From contig DKDJ01000004.1 in assembly GCA_002451795.1 (NCBI GenBank), positions 124,001 through 188,000 of the forward strand: a stretch of DNA of 64,000 nt, written 5' to 3'. This stretch comes from Bacteroidales bacterium UBA6851 (GTDB lineage Bacteria > Bacteroidota > Bacteroidia > Bacteroidales > UBA932). Below the pieces are notes generated by a model. It did no database searches. It saw nothing but the letters and a program-made list of their open reading frames with translations, and had not been told where the DNA came from. Below, in pieces: positions 15,326-23,314 of the stretch (positions within the stretch are counted from its first letter, which is position 1; each line of letters begins with the position of its first letter). Made by a program: the position numbers and the translations under genes.

Positions 15326-17932
15326 TTAAAGTACCTGAAAATCAAGCGCCTTGAGGTCTTTGTCCGCAGAAGAAGAGCCGTAAAGAATCTGATACTTACC
15401 AGGAAGTATCGAAAGTCCATCCACCTTAGAATCATAGTATGAGAATGAATCCGGACGAAGGGTAATCTTCACATTAGCACTCTTTCCAGCCTTAAGCGCC
15501 ACCTTCTTGAAACCCTTAAGTGCCTTGATCGGAGCATCAGGATTATCAAGACTCTTTACATATACCTGGACAACCTCTTCTCCGTCTACAGAGCCGGTGT
15601 TAGTCACGGGAACAGTTATATCAACACCGTTTCCAGCCTTCACGGATGACTTGGAAAGTTTAGCCTCGCCATATCCGAAAGTAGTGTAACTGAGACCATA
15701 TCCGAACGGATAGAGCGGGGTTCCCTTGAAGTATCTGTAAGTTCTTCCTTCCATATCATAATTCATGAAATCAGGGAGCTGATCAGTAGAAGCATAGAAT
15801 GTCACAGGAAGTTTTCCAGAAGGATTATAATCTCCGAAGATCACATCGGCAAGAGCATAGGCTCCACCCTGTCCAGCATACCATGCCTGAATAAGAGCAT
15901 CATACTGGTCCTCGACAGAAGCAAGAGCCATTGCGGAACCAGAGCAGTTCACAAGCACAACAGGTTTGCCTGTAGCGTGCATTGCCTTAAGGAGGGACTG
16001 CTGAATCTTAGGGAGTTCAATATCAGGGCGGTCGCCACCCTCACCTTCCTGCTGAGCAGTAATACCTCCTACAACAATTATAGCATCAGCATCAGAAGCC
16101 ATGGCAGCAAGAGCATCGAAATCAGGACGCTCACGCTTGCAGAATACAGCTGAAAGCATAGCAAAAGCACCTGAACCTCTTACATACTCAACTTCTACAT
16201 TGACAGGTTTTCCAGCAGTAACATCAAATGACTTGTACTGAGGCACACCCCACCTGCGCATACGTCCGCTTGCAGAGGCTTTCTCAACCACTTTTCCGTT
16301 AACTTTCAGCACATAGCCATTGTCAGAACTGATATTGTAACTGAGTTTGCCGGTAAAATCAGGAGTATAACTTCCAGTCAGTTTTACAGCCACATCATCA
16401 GCATCAACACCTTCTGCAAATCCCCATGCTCCGAATGTGCTGAAATTAATCTCTTTATCGTAGTAACGCTCAAGTTTAGCCTTGCCTGCAATCTTTTTAT
16501 CTCCATAGAAAGAGGCAAGTAGGCCTTGCCCGCCATTGAAATCTGCAAGGACATTGGTAGTATTAAACTCATCTTCAAGCTCACAGGCCTTAGAGTAAAC
16601 CACCTCTGCGCCAGGGACAGCACGCTTGATTCCCTCAAGGATAGAGCGCTTGTGCTCCTCTGTAGGAGTACCACCGTAATTTCCATTGAGCATTTCAGCA
16701 TTGTCGGCATTAGGACCGAGAACAAGGAGTTTCTTCACATCCTTTGAGAGAGGGAGAACGCTTTCATTCTTGAGAAGAACCATTGACTCGCGTGCACTCT
16801 GAATGGCAAGCTGGTCATTGGATTCGCTGCTAATCACCTCTGGACCAAGATTTGCCCAAGGAAGCATATCCGCAGGATCGAACATTCCAAGTTCAAATCT
16901 TCCAGTAAGCACTTTCTTTACATGACCATCAAGATCAGACTCCTTGACCAGACCATCCTTGAGAGCGTCCTTCAGAGAAATAAAGCTGATGCCACATTCA
17001 AGATCAGTCCCATGCAGGATAGCATCAGCTGACGCATGCTCGGCATCAGGATGAGTCTCGTGCTGGCCCTTGGTGTAGAAATTATTGATAGCATCGCAAT
17101 CGGTAAGAACGATAGCATCATAGCCCCATTTATTACGGAGAATATCCACAAGAAGCCTATCGTTGGTACAACATGGAACTCCTTCATAACGCTGATAAGC
17201 GCACATGACCTCTCTAACATCAGCTTCTGTAACAAGAGCCTTAAAAGCGGGAAGGTATGTCTCCCAAAGATCGCGCTGGGATACGCTCACATCCATCCTG
17301 TGACGAAGTGGCTCCGGACCGCTGTGCACCGCATAGTGCTTGGCGCAGGCATGAGTCTTATAATACTTGTCATCATCGCCTTGCATACCCTTAACGGTCT
17401 GGATACCCATGACACTTGAAAGATAAGGGTCCTCGCCTGGAGTCTCCTGACCTCTTCCCCACCTCGGGTCTCTAACGATATTCACATTCGGACACCAGAA
17501 AGAAAGCTCTGGATTGCCAGGATAATACCTTGCACCGAAATCCACATTGAATTCTCTTTCAGAACGATTCCAATTGGCTCTCGCCTCGTCAGATACGGTA
17601 GTGAACACATCGTACATCAAGTCCGGATTGAATGTGGCTGAAAGGCCGATATACTGCGGGTAAACGGTATATCCATCCTGACGGACTCCATGACAAGCCT
17701 CACTCCACCAGTTGTAAGAAGGAATACCAAGACGATCTATGGAGATGTTCTTGTTCATCAGAAGCCCCACTTTTTCTTCCGGAGTCAGCAAAGACATAAG
17801 ATTCTCTACGCGCTCTTCGGTAGAAAGCTTAGGATTCTGAAACGGATACTCATAATTCTGCTTGGGACCACAAGAGGCAACCCCAAACAGAAGCGCAGCC
17901 GAAGCTGCAAGCTTTACTACGTTTTGATACAT
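15326..17932 (-). CDS. GH3 family beta-glycosidase with PA14 insert, lipoprotein (likely beta-xylosidase)
   Basis: Glycoside hydrolase family 3, retaining. The 868 residues start with a lipoprotein signal (FGVASC, Cys21), so it is probably anchored to a membrane facing the periplasm or outside. The N-terminal GH3 barrel contains RDPRWGRGQETPGEDPYL, the KHY substrate-binding segment, and nucleophile Asp278 in VLTDCDAI; the TDCD form is common in beta-xylosidases. A PA14-like domain (about 445-590) interrupts the second alpha/beta domain. The C-terminus is a fibronectin-III-like domain (about 750-865). It sits between a DUF1573 gene and a CE15 esterase with gaps of 3 and 9 bp. Beta-glucosidase activity is the main alternative. 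Confidence 0.9.
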   Translation of the reverse strand: MYQNVVKLAASAALLFGVASCGPKQNYEYPFQNPKLSTEERVENLMSLLTPEEKVGLLMNKNISIDRLGIPSYNWWSEACHGVRQDGYTVYPQYIGLSATFNPDLMYDVFTTVSDEARANWNRSEREFNVDFGARYYPGNPELSFWCPNVNIVRDPRWGRGQETPGEDPYLSSVMGIQTVKGMQGDDDKYYKTHACAKHYAVHSGPEPLRHRMDVSVSQRDLWETYLPAFKALVTEADVREVMCAYQRYEGVPCCTNDRLLVDILRNKWGYDAIVLTDCDAINNFYTKGQHETHPDAEHASADAILHGTDLECGISFISLKDALKDGLVKESDLDGHVKKVLTGRFELGMFDPADMLPWANLGPEVISSESNDQLAIQSARESMVLLKNESVLPLSKDVKKLLVLGPNADNAEMLNGNYGGTPTEEHKRSILEGIKRAVPGAEVVYSKACELEDEFNTTNVLADFNGGQGLLASFYGDKKIAGKAKLERYYDKEINFSTFGAWGFAEGVDADDVAVKLTGSYTPDFTGKLSYNISSDNGYVLKVNGKVVEKASASGRMRRWGVPQYKSFDVTAGKPVNVEVEYVRGSGAFAMLSAVFCKRERPDFDALAAMASDADAIIVVGGITAQQEGEGGDRPDIELPKIQQSLLKAMHATGKPVVLVNCSGSAMALASVEDQYDALIQAWYAGQGGAYALADVIFGDYNPSGKLPVTFYASTDQLPDFMNYDMEGRTYRYFKGTPLYPFGYGLSYTTFGYGEAKLSKSSVKAGNGVDITVPVTNTGSVDGEEVVQVYVKSLDNPDAPIKALKGFKKVALKAGKSANVKITLRPDSFSYYDSKVDGLSILPGKYQILYGSSSADKDLKALDFQVL

Positions 17933-17935
17933 AAA

Positions 17936-18985
17936 TTAATGGTTATAGTTATTAAATATCAACTCTTTGTATGGCCTTAAAGGATCATTTGTAAATATTT
18001 CAACCTTAAAACTATCTCTCATCGAACTTGCGCTAACCCGACATTTCTCACCTGTTCTGAGTTCAGTACCGGCTTTAAGAGAGCACTCAACGTCATTATC
18101 ATGGTTAACCGCAAGAATGACAAGATCCCCCTTCCCTGTATTGGAAATTTCAATAGCCCCCGAATATGACTTTGAGAGAAAAGACTTTTTCAGATGCGCC
18201 ACTGACGGATAAGTCAGCATCGACGGAGAAAATGAAGCATTTTTCAATCTACCAAGTAAAATCCGCTCCACAGATATATCGTGGCCAACCTTTCTCCCGT
18301 CCACATATAGATATACGTGGTCATTTCTCATTTGATAAACATCAGGAGTATCCGGGATAGAGCTAATCAAAGTAATGCTTACACTGCTTTCCGGCTCAAT
18401 ATACTCTGGACATACTACCGAAAGAGATGATGATGAAGACTCGGCACTAAGACGAACCCGCTCTTTCCCAAGATTAGCTACTTCCACGATTTTCTTCAAG
18501 GTCTCTCCCCAATAAGAATAGCCGAAATGCACGGTTCCAACATCCGCTCGCAATTCATTGCCAAGGACAATCGGGAACTTTCTGGCAAGTGAATTATCCG
18601 AGGACTTAACATCAGCAGTAATACTTAAAGTAGAAAGATGAGTGCCGTCCTTGGAGTAAATATCCACAGTCCTATAGACAAGCGAAGAAGCTCCAGAGGG
18701 GTCAAAAATCACATCAACACTCCCCCGTTGTCCGGGTTTCAGAGATTTTGGGGAAAGTTTGGCCGTAACACAAGAACAACTCGGCACTGGCTCGAGCAGT
18801 TCGACAACCGCATCGGAACAATTTATAAACTCAAAGGAATGATACAACCGGCCATCAGTCTCACTGACGACACCGAAATCGTGCTCCTCAGAATTGAAAC
18901 TGATTAAAAAAAAGCCCTCTTGACCATGAAGAACCATAGGAAACAAGAGGGCAGTAGCAACAAATAATTTAACCAATTTAACCAT
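17936..18985 (-). CDS. DUF1573-containing exported protein
   Basis: The 349 residues begin with a signal peptide (MVKLVKLFVATALL...LHGQ). A DUF1573 beta-sandwich follows: HDFGVVSE, a FEFINCSDAVVEL strand, PSCSCVTAKLS, and KPGQRGSVDVIFDPSG. The rest looks like further immunoglobulin-like repeats. The family's function is unknown; it is widespread in Bacteroidota cell envelopes. ATG at 18985 is chosen over a GTG at 19012 because a consensus promoter lies between them. The first gene of an operon with GH3 and CE15. A perfect 9-bp inverted repeat followed by eight T residues lies within codons 12-27 (see separate entry), suggesting attenuation. Confidence 0.82.
   Translation of the reverse strand: MVKLVKLFVATALLFPMVLHGQEGFFLISFNSEEHDFGVVSETDGRLYHSFEFINCSDAVVELLEPVPSCSCVTAKLSPKSLKPGQRGSVDVIFDPSGASSLVYRTVDIYSKDGTHLSTLSITADVKSSDNSLARKFPIVLGNELRADVGTVHFGYSYWGETLKKIVEVANLGKERVRLSAESSSSSLSVVCPEYIEPESSVSITLISSIPDTPDVYQMRNDHVYLYVDGRKVGHDISVERILLGRLKNASFSPSMLTYPSVAHLKKSFLSKSYSGAIEISNTGKGDLVILAVNHDNDVECSLKAGTELRTGEKCRVSASSMRDSFKVEIFTNDPLRPYKELIFNNYNH
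18906..18952 (-). promoter_or_regulatory. Terminator-like hairpin inside the DUF1573 coding start (possible attenuator)
   Basis: On the minus strand GCCCTCTTG (18952-18944) and CAAGAGGGC (18922-18914) form a perfect 9-bp stem with a 21-nt loop. Eight T residues (18913-18906) follow at once. It looks like an intrinsic terminator but lies in codons 12-27, encoding part of the signal peptide and EGFFL. A transcript stopped here would be about 80 nt long. Confidence 0.55.
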
Positions 18986-18991
18986 TCGATG

Positions 18992-19023
18992 CAAATATAG
19001 CACTATTGCCACGAAAACGCAAA
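18992..19023 (-). promoter_or_regulatory. Promoter of the DUF1573-GH3-CE15 operon
   Basis: On the minus strand TTTG (19023-19020), exactly 20 bp, TATATTTG (18999-18992): a full consensus. Only 6 nt lie between the -7 box and the ATG at 18985, so the mRNA should start at or next to the start codon. Confidence 0.75.
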
Positions 19024-19182
19024 ATACAACTTGAACAAAAATTTATCACCACGTAACATTACTTAGAAAAATAACGCCAACAACGACAATCCCATACGAA
19101 ATTAGTGATTTTAAAGCACAAGAGCAATAAAAGAGGACACAAAAGAAAGGAAAGATTTTACGAATATATTTGACATTCTCCA

Positions 19183-19190
19183 TATCTTTG
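19183..19190 (+). promoter_or_regulatory. -7 box for the CYTH gene
   Basis: TATCTTTG fits TAnnTTTG, 54 nt before the ATG. I see no matching -33 element. Confidence 0.38.
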
Positions 19191-19244
19191 TAAAAATTCA
19201 AATGATAGTCTCCACAATCGAGATTTCAACTAACAAATACAGCA

Positions 19245-19718
19245 ATGGCTATTGAAATAGAAAGAAAATACCTTGTATTAAGCGACTACAAGTCAGCGGC
19301 GAAGCAGGCACTGCGCATTACTCAAGGATACCTCAATTCAGCGCCAGAAAGAACAGTCCGCATAAGAATACGAGGCGACGAAGGATTCATAACAGTCAAA
19401 GGAAAGAACAATAAGGCAGGAACGCTCCGGTACGAATGGGAAAAGAAGATACCACTCGAAGATGCCGAACAGCTGCTCAAACTCTGCGAACCAGGCGTCA
19501 TCGACAAAATCAGATATCTGGTAGACTACGAAGATCACACCTTTGAAGTAGACGAATTCCTTGGAGAGAACAAAGGACTCACAATAGCGGAAGTAGAATT
19601 ATCGTCGGAGGAAGAAGTATTCACCAAACCAGCTTGGCTCGGAGAAGAAGTTACAGGTGACGAACGCTACTACAACTCTTCATTAAGCAGATGTCCATAC
19701 TCAAAATGGAAGAAGTAG
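19245..19718 (+). CDS. CYTH domain protein
   Basis: A compact 157-residue protein of the CYTH superfamily (CyaB adenylate cyclase / thiamine triphosphatase), which binds triphosphates in a beta-barrel tunnel. The N-terminal ExExK signature is present as IEIERKYL. Alternating charged strands follow (TVRIRIRGDEGFITVKGK, RYEWEKKIP, FEVDEFLGENKGLTIAEVEL), as in the family. Bacterial single-domain CYTH proteins are often inorganic triphosphatases; the true substrate is unknown. It is monocistronic. Its stop codon lies in a hairpin shared with the convergent acyl-CoA ligase gene. Confidence 0.9.
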   Translation: MAIEIERKYLVLSDYKSAAKQALRITQGYLNSAPERTVRIRIRGDEGFITVKGKNNKAGTLRYEWEKKIPLEDAEQLLKLCEPGVIDKIRYLVDYEDHTFEVDEFLGENKGLTIAEVELSSEEEVFTKPAWLGEEVTGDERYYNSSLSRCPYSKWKK

Positions 19719-19735
19719 GGCGCCCCTACTTCTTC
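19709..19735. terminator. Bidirectional terminator formed by two coding ends
   Basis: GAAGAAGTAGGG (19709-19720) and CCCTACTTCTTC (19724-19735) form a perfect 12-bp stem with loop CGC. Both stop codons (TAG at 19716-19718 plus; TAG at 19728-19726 minus) lie in the stem, made by the Lys-Lys endings of both proteins. The following T tracts are interrupted, so strength is uncertain. Confidence 0.55.
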
Positions 19736-21348
19736 TTGTCTTTCTCATAAAGGAAACGTTTGATTTTATGCGTTGCGGTTTTCACGAAAGGTTCCTTTTG
19801 GATCTCGGCAGACCTAATCTTTGAAAACTTGCTCACCTTTGAATTCACAAAATCCACAATCGCCTTCTGGCGCGCCTCCAAATCCTCAATAAACTTATCC
19901 TCCCCTTCCAGATTCCAGTCAATGATATTGTCATTCATCTGCACAAGGGCGACCAATTTTCCGTCACGCTGCACAACTAACGATTCTCCAACACCCTCCA
20001 TACTATTAATCACGGCCTCAATCTCTTCAGGATAAATATTCTCTCCAGAAGAGCCAAGTATCAGATTTCCCATTCTTCCCCTTATGTAATAACGGCCTTT
20101 CTTGTCCATATAAGCCAAATCACCTGTATGAAACCATCCATCAAGGCCAAGCACTGGAAGAGTACGCTCGTAGTCCTTATAGTATCCGAGCATTACATTT
20201 GGCCCTTTTACCACAAGTTCACCCTCGCCAGTTTCTTGATTCACATCATCAAGCCGTACCTGAACTCCAGGAACAGGTTTCCCCGTACTTCCCACCTTTG
20301 TTTTATATGGTGATGCAGCACAAATAAGAGGAGCAGTCTCCGTAAGTCCATATCCGATAGCATATGGGAACCCAGCCTTAGAAAGGAAAGCCTCCACAGT
20401 AGGATCAAGCTTTGCACCACCAATTCCAAAGAACCCAATACGTCCACCAAATGTCTTTCTAAGTTTGATTCCTACAAGTTTGTATAGCAGCCACGGCATC
20501 TTATCTTTAAGGAAACTCAAAAAATGGCTCTTGTTTATAGTAGGAACAACACTACTTTTATATATTTTCTCAATTATAAGAGGCACAGAAAGCATTGCAG
20601 TAGGCCGGACTTTTTTCAGGGCACCTATCAGCACTGATGGGGTAGGCGCCTTCTGAATATATGACACTTTCGCTCCCACCGCAAAAGGATAGAGCATACC
20701 GATGCTCATCTCATAAGTGTGGGCCATGGGCAGGATTGACAGCATCACATCTCTCTTGCCAAGTCTATAACTATACCATGAACTCATGATATTGGTACAG
20801 AAATTTCTATGACTAAGCATAACACCCTTGGCCTTTCCAGTAGTTCCAGACGTATAGATTATAGCAGCGGTATCCATAGACATAGGAATACCGACCTTTC
20901 CGTCACAGGTATAGGTAGAACTATCAGACTTCACAAAAGAAAAGTCATCAATATCTATAACAAGGTTTAATCTCCCAATAGTATTATCATCAAGCTTGGA
21001 AAGCTGCTTCTTAGAGACGAAAATAGCCTTTGCATCAGAATGATTTAGGATATTCTCCACCTCATCATGAGACAGTTCCGGCAGCATAGGCACGGCGATT
21101 CTTCCAAAGGCAGTAATGGAAAAAAACGCTATACTCCAGTTTGGAAGATTCTCGGACAATATCGCCACCTTATCCGTAGCACCTATACCGAAATTAGAAA
21201 GGACTCGGGACAAATTGTCTGCTTTCTCCTTAAACTGCAAATAAGTATTACTCTGCTCCCCACCAACGAATTCACACGCAATCTGTTTCGGGAAATGCGT
21301 CGTTGAGTACTCATACACCTCGGCAAGTGTATTAAAAAATGGCTTCAT
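19726..21348 (-). CDS. Long-chain acyl-CoA ligase-like, AMP-binding protein
   Basis: ANL-superfamily enzyme that activates a carboxylic acid as an acyl-adenylate and transfers it to CoA. The 540 residues contain the P-loop-like motif YTSGTTGKAKGV, then HTYEM, GYGLTETAP, DGWFHTGDLAYMD and, near the C-terminus, a lysine-rich TATHKIKRF segment corresponding to the catalytic-lysine loop. The pattern fits long-chain fatty acid:CoA ligases (FadD/AMP-forming). The exact acid is not predictable. It lies 35 bp after an aminotransferase gene on the same strand and could be co-transcribed with it. Confidence 0.88.
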   Translation of the reverse strand: MKPFFNTLAEVYEYSTTHFPKQIACEFVGGEQSNTYLQFKEKADNLSRVLSNFGIGATDKVAILSENLPNWSIAFFSITAFGRIAVPMLPELSHDEVENILNHSDAKAIFVSKKQLSKLDDNTIGRLNLVIDIDDFSFVKSDSSTYTCDGKVGIPMSMDTAAIIYTSGTTGKAKGVMLSHRNFCTNIMSSWYSYRLGKRDVMLSILPMAHTYEMSIGMLYPFAVGAKVSYIQKAPTPSVLIGALKKVRPTAMLSVPLIIEKIYKSSVVPTINKSHFLSFLKDKMPWLLYKLVGIKLRKTFGGRIGFFGIGGAKLDPTVEAFLSKAGFPYAIGYGLTETAPLICAASPYKTKVGSTGKPVPGVQVRLDDVNQETGEGELVVKGPNVMLGYYKDYERTLPVLGLDGWFHTGDLAYMDKKGRYYIRGRMGNLILGSSGENIYPEEIEAVINSMEGVGESLVVQRDGKLVALVQMNDNIIDWNLEGEDKFIEDLEARQKAIVDFVNSKVSKFSKIRSAEIQKEPFVKTATHKIKRFLYEKDKKK

Positions 21349-21383
21349 CTATTTCTCGGATTTTAGTACACAATATGCAGGCG

Positions 21384-22589
21384 TCACCTTGAGCAATAAG
21401 CTGACAACCCTTTGGCAAGGATATCAAGAGCTTTCTCGAGTTCAGGGACCTCAAGCACATAAGCGATTCTTACTTGTCTCTTCCCGACACCAGGTGTCTT
21501 ATAGAAAGAAGCGGCAGGAGTAACCATGGTCGTCTGCGAATCCACCCTAAAGTCAGTAAGCATCCATTTTACAAAGTCCTCAGCATCATCAACAGGCAAC
21601 TCGGCTATAGTATAAAAAGCGCCATAAGGCATTGACGCTCTGACTCCTGGAATAGAATTTAACATCTTTACAGCACAGTCACGTCTGCGGATATACTCCT
21701 CTCGGACATCGTCAAAATAGCTCTGCGGGGTATCCAAAGCACCTATTGCCGAATATTGTCCGAACACAGGAGGACAAAGCCTAGACTGTGCAAACTTCAG
21801 CGCGGCTGCCATTACATCCTTATTGTGAGATACAATACACCCAATACGCGCACCACATAGATTATACCTCTTGGAGACAGAATCTACCAGAATAACATTC
21901 TGCTCACATCCAGGAATATTCATAGCCGAAAAATGCGGTTCTTCCGTGTAACAGAATTCACGGTATACCTCATCACTTATAAGGAACAAATCATGCCTTC
22001 TGCAGAAATCTCCTATGGCAAGCATCTCTTCTTTAGAAAACAATTTTCCAGAAGGATTGCAAGGATTACTGATAAGTACAGCTTTTGTCTTATCCGTAAC
22101 AAGCTTCTCGAACTCGGAAATATCAGGAATGCGGAAATCATTGTCAATAGAAGTAGGTACCGCTTTCAAGGTAATACCGTTCAGAAAAGCGAAAGTTTGA
22201 TAATTAGTGTAATAAGGCTCTATCACTATTATCTCATCTCCCCTATCAGCTGCAATCTGCATTGCACTGGCAAAAGCCTCACTGCCAGCCACCTCCACAA
22301 GAAGTTCAGGTACTTCAATATCAATTCCGATCTTCTTATAATACTTCTCCACCAGACCTTTTCTCAACTCCATAAGACCAGCCGAGTTCGTATAAGAAAG
22401 ATGATGCATAGATGCACATCTTCTCACCACCTCATCTATTGCGCACTGCGGAGACTTAATATCCGGAGCGCCAACATTAAGGTGATAAACTTTCACGCCC
22501 TGCTCCTTGGCAGCATCAGCGAAAGGAACAAGTTTCCTAATCGCGGAAGCAGGCATCTGTTTCGTCTTATTAGATATCTGTAGTGACAT
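21384..22589 (-). CDS. Class I/II PLP-dependent aminotransferase
   Basis: Fold-type I aminotransferase of the aspartate aminotransferase group, cytoplasmic. The 401 residues include LNVGAPDIKSP at the start, the cofactor-region Tyr in EPYYTNY, SNPCNPSGKLF, ISDEVYREF, and the PLP lysine Lys240 in VDSVSKRYNLCGARIG. The RIAYV segment near the end carries the carboxylate-binding Arg. Family members use Asp, aromatic or branched-chain substrates; this sequence does not decide. A consensus promoter lies directly upstream and overlaps the end of the preceding gene, so it is transcribed independently of the GH36 operon. Confidence 0.9.
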   Translation of the reverse strand: MSLQISNKTKQMPASAIRKLVPFADAAKEQGVKVYHLNVGAPDIKSPQCAIDEVVRRCASMHHLSYTNSAGLMELRKGLVEKYYKKIGIDIEVPELLVEVAGSEAFASAMQIAADRGDEIIVIEPYYTNYQTFAFLNGITLKAVPTSIDNDFRIPDISEFEKLVTDKTKAVLISNPCNPSGKLFSKEEMLAIGDFCRRHDLFLISDEVYREFCYTEEPHFSAMNIPGCEQNVILVDSVSKRYNLCGARIGCIVSHNKDVMAAALKFAQSRLCPPVFGQYSAIGALDTPQSYFDDVREEYIRRRDCAVKMLNSIPGVRASMPYGAFYTIAELPVDDAEDFVKWMLTDFRVDSQTTMVTPAASFYKTPGVGKRQVRIAYVLEVPELEKALDILAKGLSAYCSR

Positions 22590-22609
22590 AATTCATATTT
22601 TTTGTGCCG

Positions 22610-22641
22610 CAAAGGTATTCATTTTTAACGAATATGCCAAA
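22610..22641 (-). promoter_or_regulatory. Promoter of the aminotransferase gene
   Basis: On the minus strand TTTG (22641-22638), 20 bp, TACCTTTG (22617-22610): consensus spacing and sequence. The TTTG lies inside the last codons of the YiiX-like gene. Confidence 0.7.
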
Positions 22642-23314
22642 AGTCCCCGACTTCGACAGACTCAAGCACACTCTCTTTAGACATCGCCTGTGGGTTCGTA
22701 CCCAAAACGCCTTGAGGGGCTGACATGCCGATGCTATCAAACAATCTTGTCCAATAAGAAGGCATATTCCCTTCAGAGTCCAGGAAATTCATCGGTTCCT
22801 GTCCAAATATATAGGCGCCATCCTCGCTCACATAACTATCCCGTACGAGTTCGCTACAATACTTCGCACCGTTGTCAGGAAGGAACGCCACATCATAAGG
22901 CTCACCAACAAACGCTTTGGCGTTTTCAACATACCGTGAAGCATCCTTACACCCTTTTAGACGTTTCACATCCAATTGAGGCAAAGATCCGTCCCTAAGA
23001 GTAAAATCACAAAGAAAAGTATCCAATGGATGCCGGTCCACCCCGTGCTTTATCGTAGCGTCAATAACCCATAAAGAGTCGTCCTGAACCTCAAGAATGG
23101 CCACATGAATGATGTTCAATTCATTATCCCCAATAGTAGCCGCCCCAATGGCCTCCGACATTGAGTCAGACCCGGAGCCATAATTCACAGGTAAACCTAC
23201 AAATATCAAATCGCCATTACGGACCTCATGCAGGTCTCCTTTCTGTCCGCAGGAAAAGAGACAAAGCGTTGCCGCCAAAAAAGGCAGCAACGCTGTCACA
23301 ATCCTTCGCATCAT
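22625..23314 (-). CDS. YiiX-like permuted NlpC/P60 hydrolase, lipoprotein
   Basis: A 229-residue protein with a lipoprotein signal (LFSCG, Cys22). It has the layout of the permuted papain-like YaeF/YiiX (C92) group: the motif GDLIFVG, His70 in NIIHVAIL, and Cys153 in AKYCSELVRDSY, in the His-before-Cys order of that group. Members are thought to cleave amide or peptide bonds in the envelope, possibly peptidoglycan stems. The gene starts at the stop of the GH36 gene (ATGATG overlap), so the two are translated together. An unrelated substrate is possible; no experiment is implied. Confidence 0.82.
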   Translation of the reverse strand: MMRRIVTALLPFLAATLCLFSCGQKGDLHEVRNGDLIFVGLPVNYGSGSDSMSEAIGAATIGDNELNIIHVAILEVQDDSLWVIDATIKHGVDRHPLDTFLCDFTLRDGSLPQLDVKRLKGCKDASRYVENAKAFVGEPYDVAFLPDNGAKYCSELVRDSYVSEDGAYIFGQEPMNFLDSEGNMPSYWTRLFDSIGMSAPQGVLGTNPQAMSKESVLESVEVGDFWHIR

